NCBI GenBank assembly: GCA_016792625.1
Contig: JAEUKK010000014.1
Coordinates: 1 to 50,112, forward strand
Length of the DNA: 50,112 nt
DNA from: Deltaproteobacteria bacterium
GTDB taxonomy: Bacteria; Myxococcota_A; UBA796; UBA2385
Direction of reading: 5' to 3'
Shown: positions 41,760 through 50,112 of the stretch, in pieces
Numbering within the stretch: the stretch's first letter is position 1
How the letters are laid out: each line of letters opens with the position of its first letter
Made by a program: the position numbers and the translations under genes
The notes under the pieces: model-generated
What the model was told of the DNA's origin: nothing
Databases searched by the model: none
Seen by the model: the letters and a program-made list of their open reading frames with translations, nothing else

Positions 41760-43496
41760 TCAGAAGGCGTAGCGGGCCCGGGTGAAGATCTGGGTGCCGC
41801 CGGTGGCCGGGTCGCCGAACTTGGTCCAGGGCTCGCCGATCATCACCACCGCGCCGCCAGACAGCGAGAAGCCGCTGGGGAAGGCGTGCTTGAGCTCGGG
41901 GTAGATGACCATCGAGCGCCCGGTGTCGGTGTTCCAAGCAAATTTGGTGCTGACCCGCTCGCCAGCGTCGGCGTCGTAGGTGCTCACCGTGACCGGCGTG
42001 AAGTCGAGGATGGTGAAGACCCGCAGCGTCGTCTGCCGAAAGGTCAGATCGGCGCCGATGACGCCATAGTCGCCGATCTTGGGCCGCGTCCACTCCTTGA
42101 CGCACTGCTCGCCTTGGCCGCGCGGGTCGGTGGTCAGGTTGAGCACGTTGCACACGAGCGGGTCGTCGTAGGTGAGCAGCTCGGCCTGGCGCTGGGTGGC
42201 GCCGCCCCCGCCCGAGGCCCAGTCACCCGCCCCGAACTCGTCGGGCATGCCGTGCACCCACTGGGCGTTGACGTAGACGTGCTTGCCGAAGGTGTAGTCC
42301 AGGCCGGCGGTCCACTTCAAGAACGCGTCGGTGGGCAGCACCTCAGGGCGCCCGCCGCCCTCGAGCTGGTAGTCGTACTCGCCGGCGGGCTGGGTGGTGA
42401 TGCCGAGCGCCAGCTCGTCGTTGGTGACGCTCATCGTCTGGCGCTCGGGGTCGATGCGGGCCACCTCGAGGCGGTAGCCGATGGGCTTGGCCCGCCGCAG
42501 CGCCCAGCCGAGCGGGTTGACCTCGCCGGCCGCATTAAAGCCCCAGACCTGCATCTCGGGGTAGCCGACCGAGGCGATGGTCTGCAGCAGGCCCTTGATG
42601 CAGTCCTCTTCGTCATCGGGGTTGCATTGCTCGCCCGGCGCGGCCGTGGTGTGGTTGTTCGTCGCCACTGGGAAGTCGAAGCGGCCCTTGTAGTAGCTGA
42701 GCGCGAGGTCATGCATCCCGAGCGTGCCGGCGATGCGCCCGCTCCACTGCATGTTCTCGAAGGAGCTGTCGGGGAGCTGGGGGGAGACCCCGCTCACCAC
42801 GGTCGGCCAGGAGAGCGCGAAGCTCTCGAGCAGCGCGTTGCTCGCGTAGAGCTCGCGGCGCAGCTCGGCGTCGTCGACGGGGATCCGGTCGGTCAGGCCG
42901 AGCGCGATGCGGCCGGTCTGCGGCAGCAGCGCGGGCTTGAAGACCGGCACCACCACCGCCGAGAAGCTCAGGCTGGGGATCGGCGTGTAGTCGAGCCGCG
43001 CCATCACGTTGCCGAGCTGATCACCGAACAGCAGCGGATCTTCGAGGTCATCGGCGTTGAGGTTGTTGGTCGGGTTGAATTGGTCGCCGACCCCCCATTG
43101 GATCTTCTGTTGGCCCACCCGCATGTCGAGGCCGCGCAGGCCGCCAAGGTCCCAGGCCTCGGCGTAGGCGTTGTGCACCTCAAAGCGGAAGGGGTCGATC
43201 TTCTCGCGGCGGCTGAGCGCGGTCGTGCTGTCGAGGGTGTCGGGGAAGCCCATCAACACGAAGTCGGCGTCCCAGAAGAAGCGGGCGCCGTCGGTCTTCG
43301 CGCCGATCTTGGTGTTGATGAGGTTCTGGTTGCGGATGAAGCCGGGCTCTTGGCTGAGCGGCGCGTACCACTCGCCGACGTCAATCTTGTCGATGCCATA
43401 GCGCACGTCGGTCTGCAGCGCGCCAGCGAAGGTCCACCGCACCTCTTGGGCGGCGGCGGGGGCGGACAGGGCCGCCGCGAGCAGCAAGCTCCACAT
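41760..43496 (-). CDS. Outer-membrane beta-barrel protein, DUF1302-like
   Basis: 578 residues. Cleavable signal peptide (AAA|QE near residue 16). The mature protein is full of alternating beta strands and ends in ARYAF, a C-terminal aromatic recognition signal for the BAM machinery. The MRVGQQKIQWGVGDQFNPTN motif resembles DUF1302-type porin-like proteins, which are often encoded with RND exporters of the MMPL class. Two Cys pairs occur in what appear to be loops (QCNPDDEEDC, VCNVLN...QC). It starts 3 bp after the LolA-like gene and is the last gene of the minus-strand cluster. Likely role: outer-membrane exit or receptor for the transported molecule. Confidence 0.78.
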   Translation of the reverse strand: MWSLLLAAALSAPAAAQEVRWTFAGALQTDVRYGIDKIDVGEWYAPLSQEPGFIRNQNLINTKIGAKTDGARFFWDADFVLMGFPDTLDSTTALSRREKIDPFRFEVHNAYAEAWDLGGLRGLDMRVGQQKIQWGVGDQFNPTNNLNADDLEDPLLFGDQLGNVMARLDYTPIPSLSFSAVVVPVFKPALLPQTGRIALGLTDRIPVDDAELRRELYASNALLESFALSWPTVVSGVSPQLPDSSFENMQWSGRIAGTLGMHDLALSYYKGRFDFPVATNNHTTAAPGEQCNPDDEEDCIKGLLQTIASVGYPEMQVWGFNAAGEVNPLGWALRRAKPIGYRLEVARIDPERQTMSVTNDELALGITTQPAGEYDYQLEGGGRPEVLPTDAFLKWTAGLDYTFGKHVYVNAQWVHGMPDEFGAGDWASGGGGATQRQAELLTYDDPLVCNVLNLTTDPRGQGEQCVKEWTRPKIGDYGVIGADLTFRQTTLRVFTILDFTPVTVSTYDADAGERVSTKFAWNTDTGRSMVIYPELKHAFPSGFSLSGGAVVMIGEPWTKFGDPATGGTQIFTRARYAF

Positions 43497-43499
43497 CCC

Positions 43500-44249
43500 T
43501 CACCGCCCCTGCTGCAGCGCGCGCTGGCTGAAGCGGTCGTCGGGCAGGCCGGCGTTGAGCTTGTCCATCTTTTGGATGAGGATGGTGTAGGCGTCTTTGC
43601 GCGTGTGGTCGGTCATCTTGAAGTGACCGGGCTGACAGACATCGCCCTGGCAAAAGTACTCGCTGCGCACCTCGGTCTTGAGGTGGGTGCCCTTGGCGTC
43701 GTAGTAGCGGATGGTGCTGGGCAGGCTGTTCGACTTGGCCACCTCGATCTCGAGCCGGGCGTAGGCGGTCTCTTCGCCGGGCTTGGGCGTGAGGGCCAAG
43801 GTCCACGCGGCGTCGGTCTCGGCCTTGAGATCCGCCTGCCAAGCTTCGCCGAAGCGGGTGGTGCTCATGTCGGCGTCGGCGAACATCGTGCCCATGAAAC
43901 CTTGGCTCTGGACGTGGCTCGCCACCCGTCGCACCTTGTTGTAGGCCGGCAGGTAGACGTACATCTGCCGTCGGTCGAGCACGAGCACCCGGGTGCCCTT
44001 CATGTCGCCGGGCGCTTGGAACTCGACCATGCGCTTGGGGCCCTTGGTCTCGAGCGTGAACTCCATCTTGAGGGGGGCTTGGCCGGGGATGACCGTCTCG
44101 GCCGACATGCGCGAGGAGGTGTCTTTGGCGCGGTTCAGCGCCTCATCCACCTTGGCGAGCACGGCGTCGCCGCTGCCGGCCCAGGCGAGGCCGGGCAGCA
44201 GGCTCAGGCCGAGGAGGAGGGCGCGGAGGGGGCGCAGGGTGGCGTTCAT
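43500..44249 (-). CDS. LolA-like periplasmic protein (outer membrane lipoprotein-sorting family)
   Basis: 249 residues from the ATG at 44249, chosen for its GAGGTG site, the ATGA overlap with the transporter stop and a clean signal peptide (AWA|GS); an upstream start would add 20 residues. The mature part fits the COG2834-type sorting fold: PLKMEFTLETKGPKRMVEFQ, RVLVLDRRQMYVYLPAYNKVRRV, GFMGTMFADADM, ARLEIEVAKSNSLPSTIRYYD. Proteins of this shape carry a lipid or other hydrophobic cargo through the periplasm. It lies between an RND transporter and an outer-membrane barrel. Confidence 0.83.
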   Translation of the reverse strand: MNATLRPLRALLLGLSLLPGLAWAGSGDAVLAKVDEALNRAKDTSSRMSAETVIPGQAPLKMEFTLETKGPKRMVEFQAPGDMKGTRVLVLDRRQMYVYLPAYNKVRRVASHVQSQGFMGTMFADADMSTTRFGEAWQADLKAETDAAWTLALTPKPGEETAYARLEIEVAKSNSLPSTIRYYDAKGTHLKTEVRSEYFCQGDVCQPGHFKMTDHTRKDAYTILIQKMDKLNAGLPDDRFSQRALQQGR

Positions 44250-47110
44250 GGGGACACCTCTGGTGATGAAGGGGAGGAGGGGAGGGGAGTCGCCTGTGCC
44301 GATAACCAAGGAGGATCCGCTGGATCTTCACGGTCTGCGCTCGGATCATAGCGCCGCCTGCGGGCCAGCGCGGGGATGACCGCGAGGGTGCAACCCGCGG
44401 AGATCAACATCGCGGCCGCGGTCAGCCCGCCCACGTTCTTCAGCGGCCGGGCATCGCCCAGGGTCAAGACAAAAAAGCCCACCGCCACGGCGAGCGCGTT
44501 GGTCCAGATCGCGGAGCCTGTGCGTGCGAAGGCCCGCCCGGCGGCGCGCTCGATGGGCTCAGCTTCGTCGGCCGACCACGAGGCGAGCAGGTGCACCGCG
44601 AAGTCGACCCCGGCGCCGATGACGATGCTGGCCAACATTGACGTGCCGATGTCGAGGCGGACGTGCAGCAGCGCCATCCCCCCATAGACCAGGGCGAGGC
44701 TCAGCGCTGTGGGGGCAAGGGCGAGCAGGCCCGCGCGCAGCGAGCGCAGGCGGACCGCCAGCACGACGATCACCGTGCCCAGCGCCATCACCAGGCTGCG
44801 AACTTGGTTCTCGCGGGTCGAGGCGCTCAGGCCCCGGTGCAGCAGGGGGGTGCCGCTCACCGCCCAGCTCAGGGCGCCGGGCCCTGCGGTGTCGGGCACC
44901 GCCACCGCGTCGAGCGTGCGCTCGAGCAGGGCCGCGCCCACCAACAAGTTCAGCCGCTCACCGGCCGGGCTGTCGGCGGCCGGCGCACTGGCGAGCTGCA
45001 AGCCGTCGAGCAGCGCCTGCGCCCCTGCGGCGGTCAGGCTGTCGCGGCGCGCCTCTTCCATCGGCACCTCGACCGCCCAGGACAGGTCGGCCACCCGCGG
45101 GTCGTCGGGGGTGACCGCCAGGGCCTCGGCGATCGCGTCGGCGCGGTCACCTTCGGTGTGCCCGCCGGGCAAGCTGAGCAGGGCTTGGGCCACCAGGGCC
45201 GCTTGTTGTGGGGCCAGCGGGGCGGGACCTTCGGCGCCGGTCAGCCATCGGGCGAGGCGCTGGGCCACGGCCTCGGGCTGCGGCGCTGGGGCAGGCTTGT
45301 CGAGCAGCGCACGCAGCGCCTCGGCGCTGGCCCCGCCATGGGCGCGCAAGATGGCCCGCAGGCGGTCGATCACGATGGCGTCGCGGCGGGCGGCGGCCTC
45401 GGCGTCGGTCGAGGGGTCGGCCACCCGCCACCGCGCCAGCGCCTGCTGGGCGACCAGCTCCTCGATCTGCGCGAGGGTGGCCTCAGTGGCGTCAATGTCG
45501 GCGGTGTTGAGCCGGACGTGCAGCAGCGCCCGGCCGAGCTCGGGGTCGACCAGCTGGCGCACCGCCGGGTTGCCGGTCAGCAGCCCAAAGAGCTGGCCTG
45601 CCTTGGCCGCGGTGTCGGGCAGGCGGGGCTGGCCCTCCATCGCTTCGCTGAGCGAGGCGACCACATCACCGATGTGCTGCACCCGGTGCACACCGGGGAC
45701 GAGGCTGAGCTGGTCGCCGACCTGCTGGGCCGCCCGCAGCACCACCGGGTCGCGCAGATCGCCGGCCAGCTCGATCTGCACGAAGGTCGCGCCGCCGAAG
45801 GCCCGCCGCATGAAGGTGTCGGCCGCCGCCGGTGCGCTGTCTGCGTCGTAAAAGGCCGCTTGATCCAGCCGATCATCGACCCGGCCCGCGTTGACCACGC
45901 CGAGGATCGAGATCGGGGCCAGCGCGGCGAGCACGAGGCCACGCCGGCGGCTGAGCGCCAGGCCCAGCCGGGCGAAGGTGGCGCCGACCGCGCCGGCCCC
46001 CACTGGCCGCGGCTTGAGGCGCAGCAGCGTGATGACCGCGGGGACGAAGCTGACCGCGAGGGTGAGGGCCACGCAGATGCCCAGCGCGGTGAAGAGGCCA
46101 AACTGCCGGAGCGGCGCTTGGTCCATCATGATGAAGCTACCCAGGCCCAGCGCGGTGGTCAGCCCCGCGGTGATGACCACGGGGCCCGTGTGCTCGACGG
46201 TGCGGCGCACCGCCTGCTCGAGGGGCAGCGTCGAGGCGTAGACCGAGTAGCGGGCGAGCACATGGATGCCGTAGGCGCTGCCCACCGCGAACAAGATCAC
46301 GGGCATGGCGCTGAGCACGACGTTGACCGGGGTGTCGGTCAGCACCATCGCCGCCTGCACCACCGCGATGCCCGCGCCCGCCGAGAACAGCCCCAGCACC
46401 ACGCTGCGCAGGTCGCGGAAGGCGACGAGCAGCACGGCGATGATCGCCACGACCGCCCACGGCGTCAGGCGCCGCATATCGGCCTGGGTGACCTCGAAGA
46501 TCCACGCCGAGACGAAGGGCGCGCCGGTGAAGTGCAGGCGGTGCTCAGGGAAGGCGAGCCGCGCCTCTTTGGCGATCTGGTCGGCGATCTGGCGCTGGTC
46601 ACCACCGAAGGACGGGAAGGCGTAGAGCGCGAGCGCGGCCCCATCGGCCGAGACCACCGTGCCGACGACGTGCTCGCGGGTGGAGACGGTGCTGCGCAGC
46701 GCGTCGAGCGCGTCATCGTCGGCGGGCAGGCCGTCGACGAGCTTGGCGGTGCGGATGCCGCCCATCGGGTCGGGGGAGAAGTCGTCGACGTTGGTGAGGC
46801 TCAGCACGTGGTCGAGGCCGCCCATGCGGTCGAGGGCCTCGGTCAGCGTGTGCATGCGCCGCAGGTCGTCGATCTGGTAGGGGGCGTCGAGCTCAACCCC
46901 GACGATGGCGACCTCGAGCCCGCCAAAGCGCTCGTTGATCTCGCGGAAGCGGGCGATTTCGGGGTTGTCTTTGGGGAGGAAGGCCAGCAGGTCGTCTTCG
47001 TGGCGCACGCCCGCGCCAACCCAGCCCGCGAGCAGGGTGCACAGCAGCACGAGCGCGACGAGCATCGCGGCGCCGCGGCGATCAGTGACCAGGCGCGCGA
47101 GGGCGTGCAT
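44246..47110 (-). CDS. MMPL/RND-superfamily transporter
   Basis: 954 residues with two homologous halves, each with a large extracytoplasmic loop and a helix bundle. The paired TM4-type motifs are visible (FAVGSAYGIHVLARY in the first half, VIGAGVDFAVHLLASW in the second). The second extracytoplasmic loop (~430-770) is unusually long and Ala-rich. Close functional relatives such as HpnN and MmpL proteins move lipids (hopanoids, mycolates) out of the inner membrane using the proton gradient. The C-terminal tail is Pro/Ser-rich and overlaps the next start. A GGAG site precedes the ATG at 47110. The substrate is unknown; lipid-like cargo is an inference from the neighbours. Confidence 0.87.
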   Translation of the reverse strand: MHALARLVTDRRGAAMLVALVLLCTLLAGWVGAGVRHEDDLLAFLPKDNPEIARFREINERFGGLEVAIVGVELDAPYQIDDLRRMHTLTEALDRMGGLDHVLSLTNVDDFSPDPMGGIRTAKLVDGLPADDDALDALRSTVSTREHVVGTVVSADGAALALYAFPSFGGDQRQIADQIAKEARLAFPEHRLHFTGAPFVSAWIFEVTQADMRRLTPWAVVAIIAVLLVAFRDLRSVVLGLFSAGAGIAVVQAAMVLTDTPVNVVLSAMPVILFAVGSAYGIHVLARYSVYASTLPLEQAVRRTVEHTGPVVITAGLTTALGLGSFIMMDQAPLRQFGLFTALGICVALTLAVSFVPAVITLLRLKPRPVGAGAVGATFARLGLALSRRRGLVLAALAPISILGVVNAGRVDDRLDQAAFYDADSAPAAADTFMRRAFGGATFVQIELAGDLRDPVVLRAAQQVGDQLSLVPGVHRVQHIGDVVASLSEAMEGQPRLPDTAAKAGQLFGLLTGNPAVRQLVDPELGRALLHVRLNTADIDATEATLAQIEELVAQQALARWRVADPSTDAEAAARRDAIVIDRLRAILRAHGGASAEALRALLDKPAPAPQPEAVAQRLARWLTGAEGPAPLAPQQAALVAQALLSLPGGHTEGDRADAIAEALAVTPDDPRVADLSWAVEVPMEEARRDSLTAAGAQALLDGLQLASAPAADSPAGERLNLLVGAALLERTLDAVAVPDTAGPGALSWAVSGTPLLHRGLSASTRENQVRSLVMALGTVIVVLAVRLRSLRAGLLALAPTALSLALVYGGMALLHVRLDIGTSMLASIVIGAGVDFAVHLLASWSADEAEPIERAAGRAFARTGSAIWTNALAVAVGFFVLTLGDARPLKNVGGLTAAAMLISAGCTLAVIPALARRRRYDPSADREDPADPPWLSAQATPLPSSPSSPEVSP

Positions 47111-47139
47111 GCAGCTCCAGGGGAGATCGGGCGGGCGGT

Positions 47140-47790
47140 TTAGCCCGGCCTGCGCAGGGGAGCACCCCCCCTCCCTCTCTTTTTGCGGTCACTTATTGTC
47201 CGAGGGGCGGATCTCGGGCCGTCCAGGGCGGCGCGCAGCGCGGAGAGCTCGGCGGGGGAAAGGGTGCGGGCCTCACCGGGGGCCAAGGTCCCCAGGACCA
47301 GCGGGCCAACGGCGAAGCGGATGAGGCGCAGGGTCGGGTGGCCCACCGCCGCGGTCATGCGGCGGACCTGGCGGTTCTTGCCCTCGGTGAGGTGCAGCTC
47401 GAGCCAAGTGTCGGGGATCTGGGCGCGGACCCGGATCGGCGGTTCGCGCGGCCACACGGGGGGCGCCTCGATGATCTGGCAGCGGGCGGGGGCAGTCAGG
47501 GCCCCGTCCAGATGGACACCGGCGGCCAATATGGCACAGACCGCGGGGGTTGGCGCGCCCTCGACCTGGGCCCAGTAGCCCTTCTCTTTGCCGCGGGTCG
47601 GGTGGCTGAGCGCGTGCTGGAGCGGGCCGTCGTCGGTGAGCACGACGAGGCCCTCGCTGTCGCGGTCGAGGCGGCCGCAGGGGTAGACCCCTGGGGTGCG
47701 CACGAAGTCGGCGAGCGTGGCCCGGCCGTCCCCATCGGTGAACTGGCAGAGGACGTCATAGGGCTTGTTGAGCAGCACCACCCGGGTCAT
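47140..47790 (-). CDS. rluE: 23S rRNA pseudouridine synthase, RluE-like
   Basis: 216 residues, RsuA/RluE family without an S4 domain. The opening VVLLNKPYDVLCQFTDGDGR and YPCGRLDRDSEGLVVLTDDG (catalytic Asp42) closely follow E. coli RluE, which modifies U2457 of 23S rRNA; EGKNRQVRRMTAAVGHPTLRL is the second family signature. The C-terminal 30 residues are basic and low-complexity (RKKRGRGG). It sits between a secreted SPOR-like protein (6-bp gap) and the RND transporter (29-bp gap), with no functional link to either that I can see. Confidence 0.9.
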   Translation of the reverse strand: MTRVVLLNKPYDVLCQFTDGDGRATLADFVRTPGVYPCGRLDRDSEGLVVLTDDGPLQHALSHPTRGKEKGYWAQVEGAPTPAVCAILAAGVHLDGALTAPARCQIIEAPPVWPREPPIRVRAQIPDTWLELHLTEGKNRQVRRMTAAVGHPTLRLIRFAVGPLVLGTLAPGEARTLSPAELSALRAALDGPRSAPRTISDRKKRGRGGAPLRRPG

Positions 47791-47796
47791 CGTCGC

Positions 47797-49047
47797 TCAG
47801 CAGCCGCAGTCGCAGAAGGGCAGGTCGAGCCGGAGCTCTTCGGGGCCGCCGATCAGCCGCTCGCTGCCGGTCAGCTCGTCGCGCAGGTGCAGCTCGAGCG
47901 GCGCGCCCGGGCCGGCCTGCACGAGGCCCAGCACGGCGGCGAAGGTGGTGTTGACCGCGGGGCCGCGCGCCTTGTCGTCGGGGCCGAGCACGCCGGTCCA
48001 GACCTCAAGCAGGTCCTCTCCGCCGCAGACGGCGAAGCCCTCGTTGGTCCAGAGCTTGACGCTGACGATGCGCAGGCGCTCCCCGCCGAGCTCGACCGGG
48101 CGGACGGTCCACTCCTGCTTGAGCGCGGCCCCTTGTTGGGCGGCGTGCGTCGCGCCGCGCGCGAGCGCCTCGGCGAGGGCCGGCCAGGGGGGAGCGCGCT
48201 CGGCCAGGGGCCCGTTCGGTGGGCGCGGCGCCCCCCGGGGGACGGCGGCGCGGGCGCCCGGGCGGGTGTCGATGAGATCGGCCTCACAGTCAACGTTCGC
48301 GTAGACCGCAGGCGTACCGCAGGAGGGCGCGCTGTGGTCACCCTCTTGCACCCATCCGAAGTGCGGTGTGCCCGCGACCCCCGCCGAGAAGCCGGTGATG
48401 GTGCAGGTGGCGGGACCGGTCTCGTGACGGACCCCCGGGAGGGCCTGCCCGACGCTCCACCGGCCGAGCGTGCGGTGGGGCAGCGGCGCGGACCAGGCGT
48501 CGAGCTCGGCGCGCATCGCCTTGACCTTGGGGGCGCTGGCCAAAGCTTGGGCTTCCACCGCCGGATCCAAGGGCAAGCGGAAGCCTGGCGCGGCCCGCAG
48601 CAGCACCTGCTCGCTGCGCGCCGGGGGCGCCCGCATCGCGGCGCAGGTGCCGGCCAGCTCGGGGCGCGGGCCGAGGTAGGCGCCGGCGGGCTTGACCGCG
48701 ACATCGACACCCGCGGCCTTGAGCCCCGCGTGGAGGGCCAAGGCCTGCTTCTTGTCGGAGAAGGCGCCAGCGACGATGATCTCGTAGCAAGGCATCAGGT
48801 TCTTAAAGCTGCTGCTGTCGAGGCGCGCGAGCTGGACCCCGGGGGTGCGGGCGGCCACGGGCAGCCCTGGTGGCGCGACGCCCCGCTCGAGGCTGGCGTT
48901 GAGGATCACCAGCACCTTGTCGGCATAGGCCGCGGGTCGGGTCGCGGCAGGGGCGAGCTCGGCCGCCTGGGCTGAGGTCGCGAGCCCGAGGGCCAGGGCG
49001 AGCCCGAGGGCCAGGGCGAGCAGCGGCCCGCGTTCAGCCCTCGCCAC
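47797..49047 (-). CDS. Secreted SPOR-like protein, unknown function
   Basis: 416 residues from a GTG start. A long signal peptide with repeated Leu-Ala-Leu-Gly units ends at AQA near residue 28. Residues about 70-125 resemble a SPOR fold (YEIIVAGAFSDKKQALALHAGLKAAGVDV), which in known cases binds denuded peptidoglycan. The remainder (residues ~130-416) is not recognised; it contains several cysteines and ends in CDCGC, so disulfides or metal binding are possible. Its start overlaps the end of the lectin-domain gene by 14 bp. Confidence 0.72.
   Translation of the reverse strand: MARAERGPLLALALGLALALGLATSAQAAELAPAATRPAAYADKVLVILNASLERGVAPPGLPVAARTPGVQLARLDSSSFKNLMPCYEIIVAGAFSDKKQALALHAGLKAAGVDVAVKPAGAYLGPRPELAGTCAAMRAPPARSEQVLLRAAPGFRLPLDPAVEAQALASAPKVKAMRAELDAWSAPLPHRTLGRWSVGQALPGVRHETGPATCTITGFSAGVAGTPHFGWVQEGDHSAPSCGTPAVYANVDCEADLIDTRPGARAAVPRGAPRPPNGPLAERAPPWPALAEALARGATHAAQQGAALKQEWTVRPVELGGERLRIVSVKLWTNEGFAVCGGEDLLEVWTGVLGPDDKARGPAVNTTFAAVLGLVQAGPGAPLELHLRDELTGSERLIGGPEELRLDLPFCDCGC
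48980..49021. repeat. 18-bp in-frame tandem repeat in signal peptide
   Basis: Two full copies and part of a third of GCGAGCCCGAGGGCCAGG (plus-strand sense). Each copy adds six residues of Leu/Ala/Gly to the hydrophobic core of the signal peptide of the SPOR-like protein. Confidence 0.85.
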
Positions 49048-50112
49048 AGACGAGCTCCTCGACGAGCAGGGCGTCGATCAGGTGGTAGTTGGTCACCGAG
49101 CCGGTGGCGGCGGTGAACCCGATGTAGGCGGGGAAGGTGGAGAGGCCGGGTACGTCCTGATCGATGTACACGACGCCATCTACGCTGATGGTGAAGCGCG
49201 CCCCGATCACGCGGACGCTCATCTGGTGCCAGGCGCCGTCCTCCATCTCGGGGAGGGTCGCCCAGGCCACCGGGCCGTTGACATTGCCGTCGAGGTGGAG
49301 GGAGAGGTGGTCCAGCTCGGTGGGGTCGGCGTGCTCGCTGTTGTACCAGGTGTCGACCTCAATGGACCAGCCCGGCAGGCCGCCGTAGCCGATGCCGCCG
49401 CCGGTGTTCCCGACGAAGCTGGTCGCGCGGCCGGTGTCGAGCGCGGTGACCGACATGCCATCGGCGCCGGTGCCGCCCGAGACGTAGAAGCCGAAGTCGA
49501 CGCTGATGTTGTCGGAGGACACCGCGGCGCTGGTCTGGAAGGCAGTGCCCGCTTGGTCGGTGTAGGGCGCGGTCAGCTCGACCCAGCCGTTGAGCGCGTC
49601 CCAGCCGGCGGTGCCGTTGAAGGTCCAGCTGGTGAGGTCGAGGTTCTCGGACACGTAGCCGGCGTTCTGGCAGGCGCTGACCGTGGCCGTGGCTGTCTGC
49701 TCACACGCGTCGGTGACGGTGACCGTGAAGGTGTGTGGGCCCGGGGTCTGGAGCGCCGCGTCCCAAGGTTGGGTGGCGGTGCCCGCCGCGTCGACCGTGC
49801 CGCCGGAGAGCACGCCGTCGACGTCACTCTCCCACCGCACGACCAGGTCGGTCGGGGCCGTGTGGTCATCATTGACCTGGGCGATGAGGCCGCCGACCGC
49901 GTCCACGGCGAGGATTTGACCGGAGGTGGGGCTAAGCAGCGTGACCGTCGGGGGGAGGTCAACGGGCGCAGACATGGGGACACGGATGAGCGCTTCGTCA
50001 GCATCGTCACTCTCGACGACGAGGGCCGCGTCGCCGGGGCCACCCACGACGCGGAGGGTCAGCGCCCCCCCTGCGGCGAGCGTGAGGGGCAGCGCAGGCG
50101 GGGCGTCGAGGG
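49034..50112 (-). CDS. Secreted protein with PKD-like and L-type lectin-like domains (5' end outside window)
   Basis: The frame is open to the right edge of the window with protein-like sequence (PLTLAAGGALTLRV, typical of an Ig-like/ASH-type strand), so the gene starts beyond the window; a GTG at 50047 is not the true start. Visible parts: an Ig/PKD-like domain (LPPTVTLLSPTSG to HTFTVTVTDACEQTATATV) followed by a legume-lectin/LamG-like jelly-roll (DISVDFGFYVSGG-type strand, GGLPGWSIEVDTWYN, HLSLHLDGN, WHQMSVRVIG, FTISVDGVVYID, YIGFTAATG). L-type lectin domains bind glycans. Probably a large surface or secreted adhesin-like protein. Confidence 0.75.
   Translation of the reverse strand, partial: LDAPPALPLTLAAGGALTLRVVGGPGDAALVVESDDADEALIRVPMSAPVDLPPTVTLLSPTSGQILAVDAVGGLIAQVNDDHTAPTDLVVRWESDVDGVLSGGTVDAAGTATQPWDAALQTPGPHTFTVTVTDACEQTATATVSACQNAGYVSENLDLTSWTFNGTAGWDALNGWVELTAPYTDQAGTAFQTSAAVSSDNISVDFGFYVSGGTGADGMSVTALDTGRATSFVGNTGGGIGYGGLPGWSIEVDTWYNSEHADPTELDHLSLHLDGNVNGPVAWATLPEMEDGAWHQMSVRVIGARFTISVDGVVYIDQDVPGLSTFPAYIGFTAATGSVTNYHLIDALLVEELVCGEG

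Noticed and set aside
41886..47143. Two plus-strand open frames of more than 800 codons each
   Set aside because: Antisense to the OMP, LolA-like and RND genes, which have signal peptides and family motifs; the plus-strand products do not.
1..50112. tRNA/rRNA genes, CRISPR arrays, insertion sequences, prophage
   Set aside because: Read for cloverleaf-like sequences, regularly spaced short repeats, transposase or integrase motifs; none recognised by eye, though a small divergent tRNA could be missed without a scan.

Overview
The window is very GC-rich (well above 70% by eye), nearly gap-free bacterial chromosome. Many products carry lipoprotein signals followed by Gly/Asp/Ala-rich linkers. 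Together with multiheme cytochromes, beta-propeller lipoproteins and CheA-like membrane sensors, this suggests an uncultured or poorly known Gram-negative of the Myxococcota / former Deltaproteobacteria type. That placement is an inference from style and gene content; no rRNA or tRNA gene is visible to support it. I see no phage, transposase or CRISPR array.

Left part (1-25.1 kb): (1) A three-gene plus-strand redox operon: a PDZ-thioredoxin-propeller protein, a membrane-anchored pentaheme cytochrome c ending in an FGE/SUMF1-like domain, and a TolB-like propeller with one c-type heme motif. (2) A TPR protein and a propeller-like lipoprotein. (3) A minus-strand group: two tandem paralogous membrane CheA-like kinases, a HEAT-repeat protein, a lipoprotein FAD amine oxidase and a lipoprotein pectate-lyase-fold protein whose start overlaps the oxidase stop. 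(4) An M60/TCAF-like metallopeptidase lipoprotein, an orphan AlgI-like MBOAT acyltransferase, and an HTTM membrane protein coupled to a small membrane-anchored protein of unknown function.

Middle (25.2-41.7 kb): a pectinacetylesterase-like lipoprotein lies between two exact 121-bp copies of a palindrome-rich repeat. Next comes a 600-bp divergent regulatory region with a good promoter candidate, then one collinear purine cluster: purA-purM-purL-purQ-purH-purC/E-purB-purD/N-purF. It encodes every step from PRPP to IMP plus both steps of the AMP branch. Six of the eight junctions overlap or are nearly contiguous. Two polypeptides are fusions: SAICAR synthetase with a class II (AIR carboxylase, animal-type) PurE, and GAR synthetase with GAR formyltransferase. 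A class II PurE would explain why no purK is present.

Right part (41.7-50.1 kb): a tightly packed minus-strand envelope cluster: a lectin-domain protein running off the window, a SPOR-like secreted protein with an 18-bp tandem repeat in its signal peptide, the rRNA pseudouridine synthase RluE, an MMPL/RND transporter, a LolA-like periplasmic protein and an outer-membrane beta-barrel. The last three look like a hydrophobic-substrate export route across the envelope.

The most distinctive items are the purine super-operon with its two fusions, the cytochrome-FGE fusion operon, the paired CheA-like sensors sharing an unrecognised periplasmic domain, and the 121-bp repeat bracketing a single gene. 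All functional statements rest on motif reading by eye; no database search was run.
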